From NCBI GenBank assembly GCA_020532545.1, contig JAJBAW010000004.1, positions 1-64,000 of the forward strand: a stretch of 64,000 nucleotides of DNA, written 5' to 3'. Every line of letters starts with the position of its first letter. Position 1 is the stretch's first letter. Shown here piece by piece: positions 25,395 through 34,645 of the stretch. Made by a program: the position numbers and the translations under genes. The notes beneath the pieces were generated by a model, which saw only the letters and a program-made list of their open reading frames with translations, was not told the origin of the DNA and did no database searches. This DNA is from Candidatus Cloacimonadota bacterium (GTDB lineage: Bacteria > Cloacimonadota > Cloacimonadia > Cloacimonadales > Cloacimonadaceae).

Positions 25395-25873
25395 TGAAAA
25401 ACCATCGCATGCCCCGGCTCTCCAAAGAGCTAAAAAAGATCTTTAATATCGCGCTCAGCCAAAAACTGAATGACCCCGCTTTGGCCTGGGTGAACATCAC
25501 GGACGTGGTCATATCAAAAGATCTGCGCTATGCCAAGCTCTACTTTACCCATTTCAATAATCCCGCCTCTCATGAAGAGATCAAGGCCCAACTGATCAAA
25601 TCATCTGGATTCTTTAAGAAACAAATTGCAGGAGCACATATTATGAGAACTATCCCCGAACTGTCATTCTTCTATGACGATACGGAAGACCGTGCTGAAA
25701 GAGTGGATGCCCTTCTTGCCAGCATTAAAGAAGAATATGATGAGGATTATGATCCGGATATTGATATCGAAGACTATCTGGATGATGACGATTATTATGA
25801 TTATGACGATGACGATGAAGAAGAGGACGACTACGACGATTTTGACGAAGACGACGAAGAAAAAGATCGTTAA
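25394..25873 (+). CDS. rbfA: Ribosome-binding factor A with a long acidic tail
   Basis: RbfA is a KH-fold protein that helps mature the 30S subunit. The first ~110 residues are a normal RbfA (RLSKELKKIFNIALSQKLND, WVNITDVVISKDLRYAKLYF, RTIPELSFFYDDTEDRAERV). The last ~45 residues are almost only D, E and Y (for example DDDDYYDYDDDDEEEDDYDD), which is not part of the usual family. The tail is in frame and read directly after the domain, so it is probably translated. It may mimic nucleic acid or bind a basic partner. The start overlaps the infB stop. Confidence 0.9.
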   Translation: MKNHRMPRLSKELKKIFNIALSQKLNDPALAWVNITDVVISKDLRYAKLYFTHFNNPASHEEIKAQLIKSSGFFKKQIAGAHIMRTIPELSFFYDDTEDRAERVDALLASIKEEYDEDYDPDIDIEDYLDDDDYYDYDDDDEEEDDYDDFDEDDEEKDR

Positions 25874-25923
25874 GTCCAATATTTAAGAGCTGGTTCTGCC
25901 GGCTTTTGATCTGAATAAACGAT

Positions 25924-26910
25924 ATGACAAAAGATATCAGCAATAAGCTCTTTGCCCTGGCACACGGGGCAAAGAGCATCGCTATTACCACCCATATTCA
26001 CTCGGATGGCGATGGCATGGTGGCAGCCTTTGCCTTTCAGGAAATCCTGCGGGTGAAAGGGCTGGCCTCAGTTATCATCACCGATGGCGAAGACCTCTCC
26101 CGCTATAGCTTTTTGATGGATAATGCCGTGCATCAGGCCTATCAAGAGGGCATGAAATATGAACTCTTGATTGTGCTGGATTGCAATGGTCGGGATCGTC
26201 TGGGGCAGCGTGCGGCCTTGGTGGATGCGGCCCAGAAGGTCTTTGTGCTGGATCACCATGTCCCCGAACATGGCGTGATCAAGGCAGATTTGCAGGTGGT
26301 CGATAGCCATTATGTGTCTGCTGGAGCCATGCTCTATCGCCTGTTTGAACAGGAGATTATGAGCTTTGAGCCAGAAGTGCGCAAGTTCATCGCAGATGCC
26401 GTATATGTCACCATCCTCAACGATACCAATAACTTCAGCAATGCCAATACGAATGCGCAAGTCTTTGAACTCTGCGCGGACCTCACCAAACAGGGAGCCC
26501 AGCCGCACTTTCTCAATCAGGCTTTTCTGCAAAATCAATCGGCACAAGAGATGCTGTATATCGGGCATAGCCTTGCCAGCATCAGCTTGCATCTGGATAA
26601 GAGGATTCTCTTCCTGCATTCGGATATCGCTCTGGCAAGGGAGCTGAATTATGACCCAGCCTCTGCCATGAGCGTGAGCCGCTATGTGCAGGGTGTGGCG
26701 AATGTACAAGCTATAGCCTACTTTCAGGAGATAGGAAAAGACCTCTGGAAGATATCGCTGCGTTCACTGAAGCTCAATGTGCAAGAGATCGCCGCCATTC
26801 ATGGCGGAGGGGGACATCGCAAAGCCTCCGGCCTCACCCTGAAAGGCAATTTGCAGGATGTGCAGAAGATAGTCTTAGAGGACATTAGCCAGGCTCTCAA
26901 ACAGCTATGA
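25924..26910 (+). CDS. nrnA: DHH-family oligoribonuclease / pAp phosphatase (NrnA-like)
   Basis: A 328-residue cytoplasmic phosphoesterase that in other bacteria degrades short RNA oligomers and dephosphorylates pAp. DHH hallmarks are THIHSDGDGMVAAF, VLDCNGRDRLG, the DHH triad in VLDHHVPEHG and the DHHA1 end motif IHGGGGHRKASG. Its place between rbfA and truB is the typical one. The ribosome site is weak. The stop overlaps truB as ATGA. Confidence 0.9.
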   Translation: MTKDISNKLFALAHGAKSIAITTHIHSDGDGMVAAFAFQEILRVKGLASVIITDGEDLSRYSFLMDNAVHQAYQEGMKYELLIVLDCNGRDRLGQRAALVDAAQKVFVLDHHVPEHGVIKADLQVVDSHYVSAGAMLYRLFEQEIMSFEPEVRKFIADAVYVTILNDTNNFSNANTNAQVFELCADLTKQGAQPHFLNQAFLQNQSAQEMLYIGHSLASISLHLDKRILFLHSDIALARELNYDPASAMSVSRYVQGVANVQAIAYFQEIGKDLWKISLRSLKLNVQEIAAIHGGGGHRKASGLTLKGNLQDVQKIVLEDISQALKQL

Positions 26911-27779
26911 ACAGCTTTTTACTGATCAATAAACCGGCAGGCATCTCCTCCTTTGGCGTGATTCACCAATTGCGCAAGCTCACAGGCATCAAGAAGATCG
27001 GCCATGCCGGAACCCTGGACCCCTTTGCCACCGGACTCCTGATCTGCGCCACCGGGCAATACACCCGGCTCCTGAAATACGCCGAAGCCCAAAGCAAAAG
27101 CTATGAAGCCACTATGCTCTTGGGCAAAAAGAGCGCCACTGGCGATCCGGAAGGGGAGATCGTGGCAGAAGAAGAGCCGAATATCAAGCCTGAAGATCTG
27201 CTGCAAGTCAAAGCCAGGGTAATGGCGCTGACTGAGCTGCAGGTACCGCTCTATTCCGCCATCAAGCTGGATGGCAAGCGCGCCTATCAATACGCCCGTG
27301 AAGGCCAAACTCCAGAAATGCCCATCCGCACAGTGGAGATTTACGATTTTGAACTGCTTTCTGACCTGCAAGATAACGCTTTGCGCTATCGGGTCTGTGT
27401 CTCCAAAGGCACTTATATCCGTGCCTTGACCGAATATATCGCTAGCCTCCTGGGCACAGTAGGCATGACTACAGCCTTGCAGCGCACCGCGATCGGAGAG
27501 CTGGATCTAACGAAGAGCTGGAACTTGTCTGAGCTTGAACAGGGCTGGCAAAAGGCGATCTGCCCGGTTGAGCAGATCCTGACCGGTCTGCCCAAGCTAA
27601 GTCTATCAGATGAACAGGGGCGGCATTTCCTGAATGGCCGCAAATTCAGCCTGGCCTATGATTGCACAGATGGCTCTGAACTGGCTGTACTCTACGAGGA
27701 AAAGCTTCTGGGAATAGGCCGTTGCGAGACTGGATACATTATGCCCAGCCTGGTGTTCAATAAGGACACCGCCCAATGA
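26907..27779 (+). CDS. truB: tRNA pseudouridine(55) synthase TruB
   Basis: TruB makes pseudouridine 55 in the T-loop of tRNAs. The 290-residue protein has the family opening SFLLINKPAGISSFGVIHQL, the catalytic aspartate in HAGTLDPFATGLL and the downstream VPLYSAIKLDGKRAYQYARE and VSKGTYIRALTEYIA motifs. The start overlaps the nrnA stop and the stop overlaps ribF (ATGA both times). Length and motifs are normal. Confidence 0.95.
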   Translation: MNSFLLINKPAGISSFGVIHQLRKLTGIKKIGHAGTLDPFATGLLICATGQYTRLLKYAEAQSKSYEATMLLGKKSATGDPEGEIVAEEEPNIKPEDLLQVKARVMALTELQVPLYSAIKLDGKRAYQYAREGQTPEMPIRTVEIYDFELLSDLQDNALRYRVCVSKGTYIRALTEYIASLLGTVGMTTALQRTAIGELDLTKSWNLSELEQGWQKAICPVEQILTGLPKLSLSDEQGRHFLNGRKFSLAYDCTDGSELAVLYEEKLLGIGRCETGYIMPSLVFNKDTAQ

Positions 27780-28687
27780 CCGTGCTCAGCATTGGCACCT
27801 TTGATGGCCTGCATTTGGGACACCGCAAGCTGCTGACCCGTGTGCATGATATCGCCCAGGCAGAAGGCCTGAAATCCGTAATCATCACCTACCGCGAGCA
27901 TCCTGCTATCACGCTGAAAAAGGATTCCGCTCCCAAAATGCTCTGCCCTTCTGCCCTCAAAAAGCAGGAGCTGATCAGCCTCAGCATAGACGAGGTCGCG
28001 ATGCTGGATTTCACCCCCGAAATGGCGCAAATCACAGCCCTGCAATTCCTGGATGAATACCTTATCCCCACCTGGCAACCCAGTGTAATCGTGATGGGCT
28101 ACGACAGTCATTTTGGCAAGGACAAAGCGGGTGATAGGAAGTTTATTCAGGATCATGCCGCAGTGTATGGCTATCGTGTGGAATATGTAGAGCCCGAGCT
28201 GGATGCTGGAGTGCCCATCAGCAGCAGCCGCATCCGCAAGCTTTTGGAAGCTGCCGATCTGAAGGAAGCGAATCGCCTTATGGGCCGGCCTTATTGCCTT
28301 TTGGGCTCTGTGACCCACGGAACGGCAAGAGGAAGGGAGCTTGGCTTTCCCACTGCCAATCTCACGCTTGCCAATCCGCATCAGCTAATTCCCGCCGAAG
28401 GTATCTACCTCAGCCAGGTGCATTTGGAGGGTCAGACATATTTTGGCTTGACGAATATCGGCAAATCTCCCACCTTGAAATCTACAGGGATTATCGAGGT
28501 CGAAACCTTTCTTATTGGTTTTGATTCCGATATTTACGGCTCCACCATGCAGGTGAAGCTACTCAAATACCTCCGGGAGGAAAAGATGTTTGCCGATAGT
28601 AACGAGCTCATTCGCGCCATGCAGCAGGATTTGACTCAGGCCCAGAGCCTGATTAAGGAGATGGAGTGCAAAAGCGCTACCTCCTGA
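27776..28687 (+). CDS. ribF: Bifunctional riboflavin kinase / FAD synthetase RibF
   Basis: RibF converts riboflavin to FMN and then FAD. In its 303 residues, the N-terminal nucleotidyltransferase has the motif GTFDGLHLGHRKLL and ISSSRIRKLL. The C-terminal kinase has GRELGFPTANL and the catalytic glutamate in GIIEVETFL. The order truB-ribF is standard. The 3' end overlaps the following cargo gene by 22 bases. Confidence 0.95.
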   Translation: MTVLSIGTFDGLHLGHRKLLTRVHDIAQAEGLKSVIITYREHPAITLKKDSAPKMLCPSALKKQELISLSIDEVAMLDFTPEMAQITALQFLDEYLIPTWQPSVIVMGYDSHFGKDKAGDRKFIQDHAAVYGYRVEYVEPELDAGVPISSSRIRKLLEAADLKEANRLMGRPYCLLGSVTHGTARGRELGFPTANLTLANPHQLIPAEGIYLSQVHLEGQTYFGLTNIGKSPTLKSTGIIEVETFLIGFDSDIYGSTMQVKLLKYLREEKMFADSNELIRAMQQDLTQAQSLIKEMECKSATS

Positions 28688-30540
28688 TATTGCCCTTGCT
28701 CTTTGGCCTGCTTTTTGCCATCCAGTGCGTCTCTGCAGATGGCAGAGCGATAGGGGAGAGCAGCCGCGAATACCACTATCACTATCACACAGCTTCAAAC
28801 GACCTGAATTTCTTTGGCTCAAACCGTTGGGCCGTACGCTTCAATTTCCGTAGTGCTTATCCTGGCCTCAGTGAGGTGAATTTCCGTGCGCAAGGTGCCC
28901 GTTTGTGGCTTCCTTTCACGGGCGGAACTTTGACTGCGGAATTGCGCGCCGATGCAGATGGCAGCCCTGGTGAATTGCTCTTTAGCCAAAATCTTAGCAT
29001 CAGCGACAACCAAGTGGACCTATACTTTGACAGCGAGCATACCGCCGAGACTTTCTGGCTGATGGCGGATTATACTACCAATGCCACAAACCGTTTTGTA
29101 GCCGCCAGCACAGGCGGCGGGACTCGCAGCTATTACATGAATCAGGTGGGCAATATCCAGCATCTATCTTCCTTTGCCTCAGCCGGTTTTGCCTGCGAAC
29201 TGCTTTTTGGCCTCTTGGGCGAATTTGCTTTTGATGACATAGACCTGCAGCTTTGCGATTTTGATCTGGAAGGAGCGCTGGTGCCCGGTGGCAGAGTGCA
29301 GCCTGCTTTCAAAGTGTACAACCATAGCGATACCAGCATCTTAAATGCCAATCTTCGTCTGATCCTGAGCCGTCCCGGTTTCTCGCAATATGATACCCTG
29401 AATGTGGCTATTCCCCAAAGCCTGGCCCCCCGGGAGTTCTATGACTTTGATTTCGCCTCTTCCGATGTAATGATTGATCTGCCGGAAGAGCCTACTCAGC
29501 TCAGGATAGAGGCTCTGCTCAGCAGTGAGTTTGCTGAGAACGACACCCTGTTTGCGAACAATAAAAAGCTCTGCAATTATCAAATCTTTGTCGATGAATC
29601 TCCCGCCCAATTGGTCGAAAACTTTTTGCGGGAGGATGAGACCTCAGTGATCAATACCATTCAGCAGCCGTATCTTACAGGCTCTCTGCATGCACTGCAG
29701 TACTACCCTGTTTTATCAGATCCCCTGGCCAATCTGTACTCGATGCGACGCTACAATTGGTATGGTTTCAATTCCGTTCCCCGTACCGTGGTGGCCGGAG
29801 ACATGCGCATTGTAGGATTTACCGATCAATATGAACCCAAGTTCAGCGATGCCATAGCTAAAATCGGGACTTATCGCAGCTTCATTTCCTCCTCTACTTG
29901 CGCGATGGAGCCTGTGGAAAACTCTGAAAACGTGAACGTGGTGCTCAGCTTTAGCAATGAAAGCACCAATCTTTATACCGGAGTGGGGCAGAGCCTGATG
30001 ACGGCTTCCCGCATCTTTGCCGGGCTCTTCAAAAAGCATGATTTTGACGGCAGCGAGAGCTATGTCTTGAACCGTTGGATCGCCTTTGCCGATACCGTGA
30101 GCACATCCCTGAATATGGGCTCCACCATCAACAAGAGCTATTCCTTCACAGCCAGTGGACTGTTTGACGATGATGACGAAGAGGCCTACCGCCTCTACTA
30201 CTGGGTGCAACAGGAGCAAGGCGGCAGAATCTATTACGCAGACTTCCACGATTTTGATTCAATGATCCTCACTTCAAATGAGGATGAATTAGTTTCCCCT
30301 GCGCTGCTCAGAGTATATCCCAATCCCCTCAGGGGGCAGAACTCACTCAAAATAAACCTTGCCAGGGAGGCGAAACTCAGCATCTATAATCTGCGCGGAC
30401 AGCGCCTTTACAGCACAGATTCCTGCCCAAAATCCCTGGAATTGCCAGCCTCTTTGTTCCCCAGTTCCGGCATCTATTTTCTGCGTTTTGATGAAGAAGG
30501 CAGAGGGACAAATACAAGAAAAATAAGCATAATAAAGTGA
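28666..30540 (+). CDS. Secreted T9SS cargo fused onto the translation operon
   Basis: A 624-residue exported protein with a signal peptide (YLLILPLLFGLLFAIQCVSA) and a C-terminal FlgD-like sorting domain (LLRVYPNPLRGQNS, SIYNLRGQRLYSTDS, SSGIYFLRFDEEGRG). The middle has a jelly-roll-like region (about 20-180) and a segment, ALQYYPVLSDPLANLYSMRR and GFNSVPRTVVAGD, that recalls Omp28-like thioredoxin-fold proteins but without a CxxC. The GTG start at 28666 lies inside ribF after an AAGGAG, so it is probably transcribed with the rimP-ribF operon. The function is unknown. Confidence 0.75.
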   Translation: MQKRYLLILPLLFGLLFAIQCVSADGRAIGESSREYHYHYHTASNDLNFFGSNRWAVRFNFRSAYPGLSEVNFRAQGARLWLPFTGGTLTAELRADADGSPGELLFSQNLSISDNQVDLYFDSEHTAETFWLMADYTTNATNRFVAASTGGGTRSYYMNQVGNIQHLSSFASAGFACELLFGLLGEFAFDDIDLQLCDFDLEGALVPGGRVQPAFKVYNHSDTSILNANLRLILSRPGFSQYDTLNVAIPQSLAPREFYDFDFASSDVMIDLPEEPTQLRIEALLSSEFAENDTLFANNKKLCNYQIFVDESPAQLVENFLREDETSVINTIQQPYLTGSLHALQYYPVLSDPLANLYSMRRYNWYGFNSVPRTVVAGDMRIVGFTDQYEPKFSDAIAKIGTYRSFISSSTCAMEPVENSENVNVVLSFSNESTNLYTGVGQSLMTASRIFAGLFKKHDFDGSESYVLNRWIAFADTVSTSLNMGSTINKSYSFTASGLFDDDDEEAYRLYYWVQQEQGGRIYYADFHDFDSMILTSNEDELVSPALLRVYPNPLRGQNSLKINLAREAKLSIYNLRGQRLYSTDSCPKSLELPASLFPSSGIYFLRFDEEGRGTNTRKISIIK

Positions 30541-30546
30541 AGTAAT

Positions 30547-31494
30547 ATGGAACACATCTTAGTAAACGAATTGCATCAGCATGAAAGCAAAGAAATTACA
30601 GAATTTTACCTGGCTGTGGAAAAAGAACTGCGCGAAGGCAAAGGCGGACAGTATCTGCGCCTGAAGCTGCAAGACCGCAGCGGACAGGTGAGCGCCAATG
30701 TCTGGAAAGACGCCTCCAAAACTGCCGGCGAATTTGACGCCGGCGACGTGGTGAAAATCCGCGCCCAAGTGGTGAATTACAAAGGCCAGATCCAGCTTTC
30801 CATCACCCAATTGCGCTTTGCCGATAAGAGCGAATACGATATCTCCGCCTTCGTGGCCCGCAGCAAGTTTGAGCCGGAATTCCTGGCCGAACGCTTCTGG
30901 GAATTTGTGGATAAAGTGGAGCACGAATATCTGAACCGGCTGCTGCATGTCATCTTTGACGACAAAGACTTTTTTGCCCGCTTTTTACAGGCTCCAGCCG
31001 CCAAAGGCTGGCATCATAACTATGTGCATGGCCTCATCGAACACACCATCGCAGTGGCCAGCCTGTGCGAGTTTACCAGCACGCGCTATGCAGTATCCAT
31101 GGATCTTTTACTCACCGGAGCGATCCTGCATGATGTAGCCAAAGTGATAGAGTACAACAGCAAAATCGCCATTGATTTTACCGATGAAGGCCGGCTCTTG
31201 GGACACCTCAGCATGAGCGATCAGATCGCGGTGGAAGCCGCGGCGAAGATCCCCGGTTTTCCAGAGGATCTACTGCTTAATGTGCGCCACATGATCCTTG
31301 CCCATCACGGCGAGTATGAGAAGGCCTCAGTGCGTCTGCCCCAGACCCTGGAAGCCCTGATCCTGCATCATTGCGACAATCTCGATGCCCAGGCCGCAGG
31401 AGTAAGCCAACTGCTGGCTGCCGCTCCTCCGGAAGCTGTCTGGAGCGAATTTGACCGCATCAACAACCGCTATTACCGCATAGTCCGCATCTAA
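30547..31494 (+). CDS. YhaM-like 3'-5' exoribonuclease (OB + HD domains)
   Basis: A 315-residue cytoplasmic protein. Residues ~15-95 form an OB-fold nucleic-acid-binding domain (QYLRLKLQDRSGQVSANVWK). Residues ~150-300 form an HD phosphohydrolase domain with HNYVHGLIEHTIAV, the HD pair in GAILHDVAKVIEY and MILAHHGEYEKA. This OB plus HD layout is that of YhaM/CBF1 3'-5' exonucleases. It follows the cargo gene by 6 bases and precedes an MBL-fold gene, so co-transcription is likely. The ribosome site is weak. Confidence 0.85.
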   Translation: MEHILVNELHQHESKEITEFYLAVEKELREGKGGQYLRLKLQDRSGQVSANVWKDASKTAGEFDAGDVVKIRAQVVNYKGQIQLSITQLRFADKSEYDISAFVARSKFEPEFLAERFWEFVDKVEHEYLNRLLHVIFDDKDFFARFLQAPAAKGWHHNYVHGLIEHTIAVASLCEFTSTRYAVSMDLLLTGAILHDVAKVIEYNSKIAIDFTDEGRLLGHLSMSDQIAVEAAAKIPGFPEDLLLNVRHMILAHHGEYEKASVRLPQTLEALILHHCDNLDAQAAGVSQLLAAAPPEAVWSEFDRINNRYYRIVRI

Positions 31495-31501
31495 AAGACG
31501 C

Positions 31502-32278
31502 ATGTTTCAGACCTCAGTGCTTGCCAGTGGCAGCAAAGGCAACTGCATCCTGATCCGTAGCCGGAATACCGCGCTGATTTTGGATGCAGGCATCAGTCTC
31601 AAGCGCGTGTGGGCAGCCTTAGAAGCCTTGGATGTGCCCCGGCATACCATCAAAGCGGTGATCGTATCCCATGAACATTCCGATCACACCAGAAGTGCCG
31701 GTGCCATGGCCCGCAGCCTGAAAATCCCGCTGTATATCTCGCCCGATACTTATGACTACTGTGCCCATCGCCTGGGCAAGGTCGAGAGCTGGCTCAGGTA
31801 TTTTGAATCCGGGATTGAGTTTTTGGTGGGAGACATCCTGGTGAGGCCTTTCCGTTCTTCACACGATGCGATCGATTCCAACAACTTTTATTTTGAACAT
31901 GATGATCGCCGCGTCGGGGTTGCGATCGATCTGGGCTATCCCACCAAACTCACTGTGAGTATGCTGAGCCGGGTGCATGCCTTGATTTTGGAGTCAAATC
32001 ATGACCCTGAGATGCTCAGGAATGGCCCCTACGATCTCAGTCTCCAGCAGAGAGTAAGAAGCGAGCACGGTCATCTTTCCAATGTTGAAGCGGTGGGCCT
32101 CATCTCGCAAGTGCTGCATCCCGGGCTGAAAAACCTGGTTCTGGCGCATCTTTCCGAAACCAACAACCTCCCGGATCTGGCCTTTGAAGTGATGAATAAA
32201 TATCTACAAAGCATCCGCAGCGAGGTCAAACTCCACGTAGCCAGTCAGCACATCCACACCAGCCTGATCGATATCTGA
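31502..32278 (+). CDS. MBL-fold metallohydrolase (YycJ/WalJ-like)
   Basis: A 258-residue member of the metallo-beta-lactamase superfamily. The metal site is visible as SHEHSDHTRSAG, with later ligands in SHDAIDSNNFYF, DLGYPT and the C-terminal LAHLSETNN. Size and motifs fit the YycJ/WalJ group, some members of which are DNA exonucleases. The start is 7 bases after the preceding stop. It converges on priA with only 15 bases between the stops and no terminator seen. Confidence 0.85.
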   Translation: MFQTSVLASGSKGNCILIRSRNTALILDAGISLKRVWAALEALDVPRHTIKAVIVSHEHSDHTRSAGAMARSLKIPLYISPDTYDYCAHRLGKVESWLRYFESGIEFLVGDILVRPFRSSHDAIDSNNFYFEHDDRRVGVAIDLGYPTKLTVSMLSRVHALILESNHDPEMLRNGPYDLSLQQRVRSEHGHLSNVEAVGLISQVLHPGLKNLVLAHLSETNNLPDLAFEVMNKYLQSIRSEVKLHVASQHIHTSLIDI

Positions 32279-32293
32279 TTCCCAAACAAGCTC

Positions 32294-34645
32294 TTACATC
32301 AGAATCATCGGGTCGATATCGAGCTGTTTACTAATCCCTTTTTGAGGCTGAAATCCATTTTCTATATAATCCACGGCCTCGCGAATCTGCGCGGGACCTG
32401 CTGCTTTGAGGATCAGATGGTAGCGGAAAAGCTGATTGATCTTGGCAAAGGGAGCGGGGCTGGGTCCCAGGATGATCAAATCCTCACTTTCCGGCGGTAA
32501 GAAAGTTCGTTTCAGCCGGTCCATTTCATTTGCCAGCTCACCCAGGTCTATGCCCTGATAGAGCAGGCGTGCCAGACGAAAAGCCGGCGGATAGTTCAGC
32601 CGTTCGCGGTAGCTCAACTCTTCACTGGCAAAGCTCTCAAAATCCTGTCTGCTGGCGCATTGGATGGAGTAATGCTCCGGGTTGTAAGTCTGGATGATCA
32701 CCTCTCCGGTTTTTTCTGCACGGCCACTGCGTCCAGCCACTTGGGTGATGAGCTGAAAGCTGCGTTCCGAAGCCCTGAAATCCGGAATATTCAGGCTGAT
32801 ATCGGCATTGATGATGCCCACCAGAGTCACCCCCGGAAAGTCCAGCCCTTTCGTGATCATCTGTGTGCCCAGCAGGATGTCGATTTCCTGGCGTTTCATG
32901 CGTTGATACATACTCTTCAAAGTGCTGCTGGAGCTGTCGCTATCCATGCGCAGGATCTTGGCCGCAGGGAAGAGCATCTTCAAGGTCTGCTCTACTTTTT
33001 GCGTGCCGGGCGAGCCATAGGAAAAGCTGAAACCCTGGCAGGAAGGGCAGCGCCGGGGAATGGGATAAAAGTGCCCGCAATAGTGACATTGCATCTCTTC
33101 ACGATCGCGGTGATAGTACATGCTGATCTCACAATTCGTACAGGTGATCAGCTTGCCGCATTTCAGGCATTGCACGTAGGAGGAATAGCCGCGGCGGTTT
33201 TGGAAGAGAATCACCTGCTCTTTCCGGTTCAGCCGATCGGTAATGGCTACAGCCAGTTCGTCTGTGATTAGCTCCGGATTTTGGCTGTCGCGCAGATCGA
33301 TCAGCCGCACTGTGGGCAGTGTATAGTGTAAGGGGCGGTTCTTGAGACGATGCAACCTGTATTTATTGGTCTGGGTATTGTGCCAGCTTTCCAGAGAGGG
33401 AGTAGCGCTGCCCAGGATGATCTGCGCATGGCTTTTCTGCGCCCGCACAATCGCCAGATCACGACCGTTGTAACGCGGCACATTATCCTGTTTGTAGCTG
33501 CTTTCATGCTCTTCATCCACGATGATCAGTCCCAGATCTTTCACCGGGGCAAAGACTGCACTGCGGGCCCCGATCACCAGCCGGCATTCGCCGCTTTTGA
33601 TCTTTTGCCATTCCGCAAAGCGCTGCGCTTCTGTCAATTGACTGTGCATCACTGCCATGCTGCTGCCAAAATGGGAATCAAAACGGTCCAGCATTTGCGG
33701 GGTGAGCGCTATCTCCGGGATCAAAAAGATCACACTTTGCCGGGCTTCCAGATACTTGCGGATGATCTCTATATAGACCTCAGTCTTGCCGGAACCGGTG
33801 ATGCCATAGAGCAGATGCACCTGATATTTGCCGTAGTCTTCCAGTATTTCCCGCACGGCCTGGTTTTGCTCGTCAGTCAAGGTGATCTGTTTTGCGCCAC
33901 TGCCTTTTTCGCGGATAAAACCGGAATCCTGCACCTCGCGCGGGAAGATGCGGATGATGTCTTTCTTTACCAAGGCTTTAAGTGCGCTGTAAGAGACCAG
34001 ACTGCTGATATCCGCCATCAAAAATGGACTCTGGGTCTGCTCTTTGATCAGCTCCCAAGCCTCGCGTTGGCGTAAGGGCAGATCGTTCTCCACAAATTCG
34101 AGCCCGGTAATTTCGATGAAATTCTTTTTCTTGGGCTTATCCAGATGTTTCACTCTGGTTGCCAGGCTGATGAATCCAGCTTCCTGCGCAGCTTCTGCCA
34201 TCTGGTAAACAGGATAATCCGGCCGGTTCTTTTTGAGTTCTGAGAGCTTGATTTTGTCCTGAATTTGCAGGGCTTCATAGAAGGGGAGATAATCTGGGGG
34301 GATCTCTTTGCTGGTGCCGATCCAGCTTGCCACAGCATCCACGTCACATTGCAAGCGACTGGGCAGCATGGCAAAGAGGGCCTTACCTACTGAACAATGA
34401 TAATACCAGCCCATCCATTTTGCCAGATCTAGAAGCTCCGGGGGCAAAACTGCCGCCTCATCCAGGATTTCTACCACGCTTTTGTAGCGATAATTCTCCG
34501 CTGGCATTTCTTCCATGCAGATGCCGAGCATCAGCTTTGCCCGCAAGGGAACCAAGACCCTGGCGCCATAGGCAATGCGCAAAGCGCTGCTATAACTGAA
34601 ATCCCTGTCGATCCCCAAGGGGAGACATACTTTGTAATAATACAT
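32294..34645 (-). CDS. priA: Primosomal helicase PriA
   Basis: PriA restarts stalled replication forks by loading the replisome. The 783-residue protein shows an N-terminal DNA-binding domain (MYYYKVCLPLGIDRDFSYSS), Walker A GITGSGKTEVY, the DEEH box in IIVDEEHESSYKQDNVPRYN and helicase motifs such as QMITKGLDFPGV and QVAGRSGRAEKTGEV. The zinc-binding cysteines lie in CLKCGKLITCTNC and CHYCGHFYPIPRRCPSC. The frame is open upstream to 34948 across a dispersed repeat, but 34645 gives the normal PriA N-terminus. No strong ribosome site is present. Confidence 0.95.
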   Translation of the reverse strand: MYYYKVCLPLGIDRDFSYSSALRIAYGARVLVPLRAKLMLGICMEEMPAENYRYKSVVEILDEAAVLPPELLDLAKWMGWYYHCSVGKALFAMLPSRLQCDVDAVASWIGTSKEIPPDYLPFYEALQIQDKIKLSELKKNRPDYPVYQMAEAAQEAGFISLATRVKHLDKPKKKNFIEITGLEFVENDLPLRQREAWELIKEQTQSPFLMADISSLVSYSALKALVKKDIIRIFPREVQDSGFIREKGSGAKQITLTDEQNQAVREILEDYGKYQVHLLYGITGSGKTEVYIEIIRKYLEARQSVIFLIPEIALTPQMLDRFDSHFGSSMAVMHSQLTEAQRFAEWQKIKSGECRLVIGARSAVFAPVKDLGLIIVDEEHESSYKQDNVPRYNGRDLAIVRAQKSHAQIILGSATPSLESWHNTQTNKYRLHRLKNRPLHYTLPTVRLIDLRDSQNPELITDELAVAITDRLNRKEQVILFQNRRGYSSYVQCLKCGKLITCTNCEISMYYHRDREEMQCHYCGHFYPIPRRCPSCQGFSFSYGSPGTQKVEQTLKMLFPAAKILRMDSDSSSSTLKSMYQRMKRQEIDILLGTQMITKGLDFPGVTLVGIINADISLNIPDFRASERSFQLITQVAGRSGRAEKTGEVIIQTYNPEHYSIQCASRQDFESFASEELSYRERLNYPPAFRLARLLYQGIDLGELANEMDRLKRTFLPPESEDLIILGPSPAPFAKINQLFRYHLILKAAGPAQIREAVDYIENGFQPQKGISKQLDIDPMILM

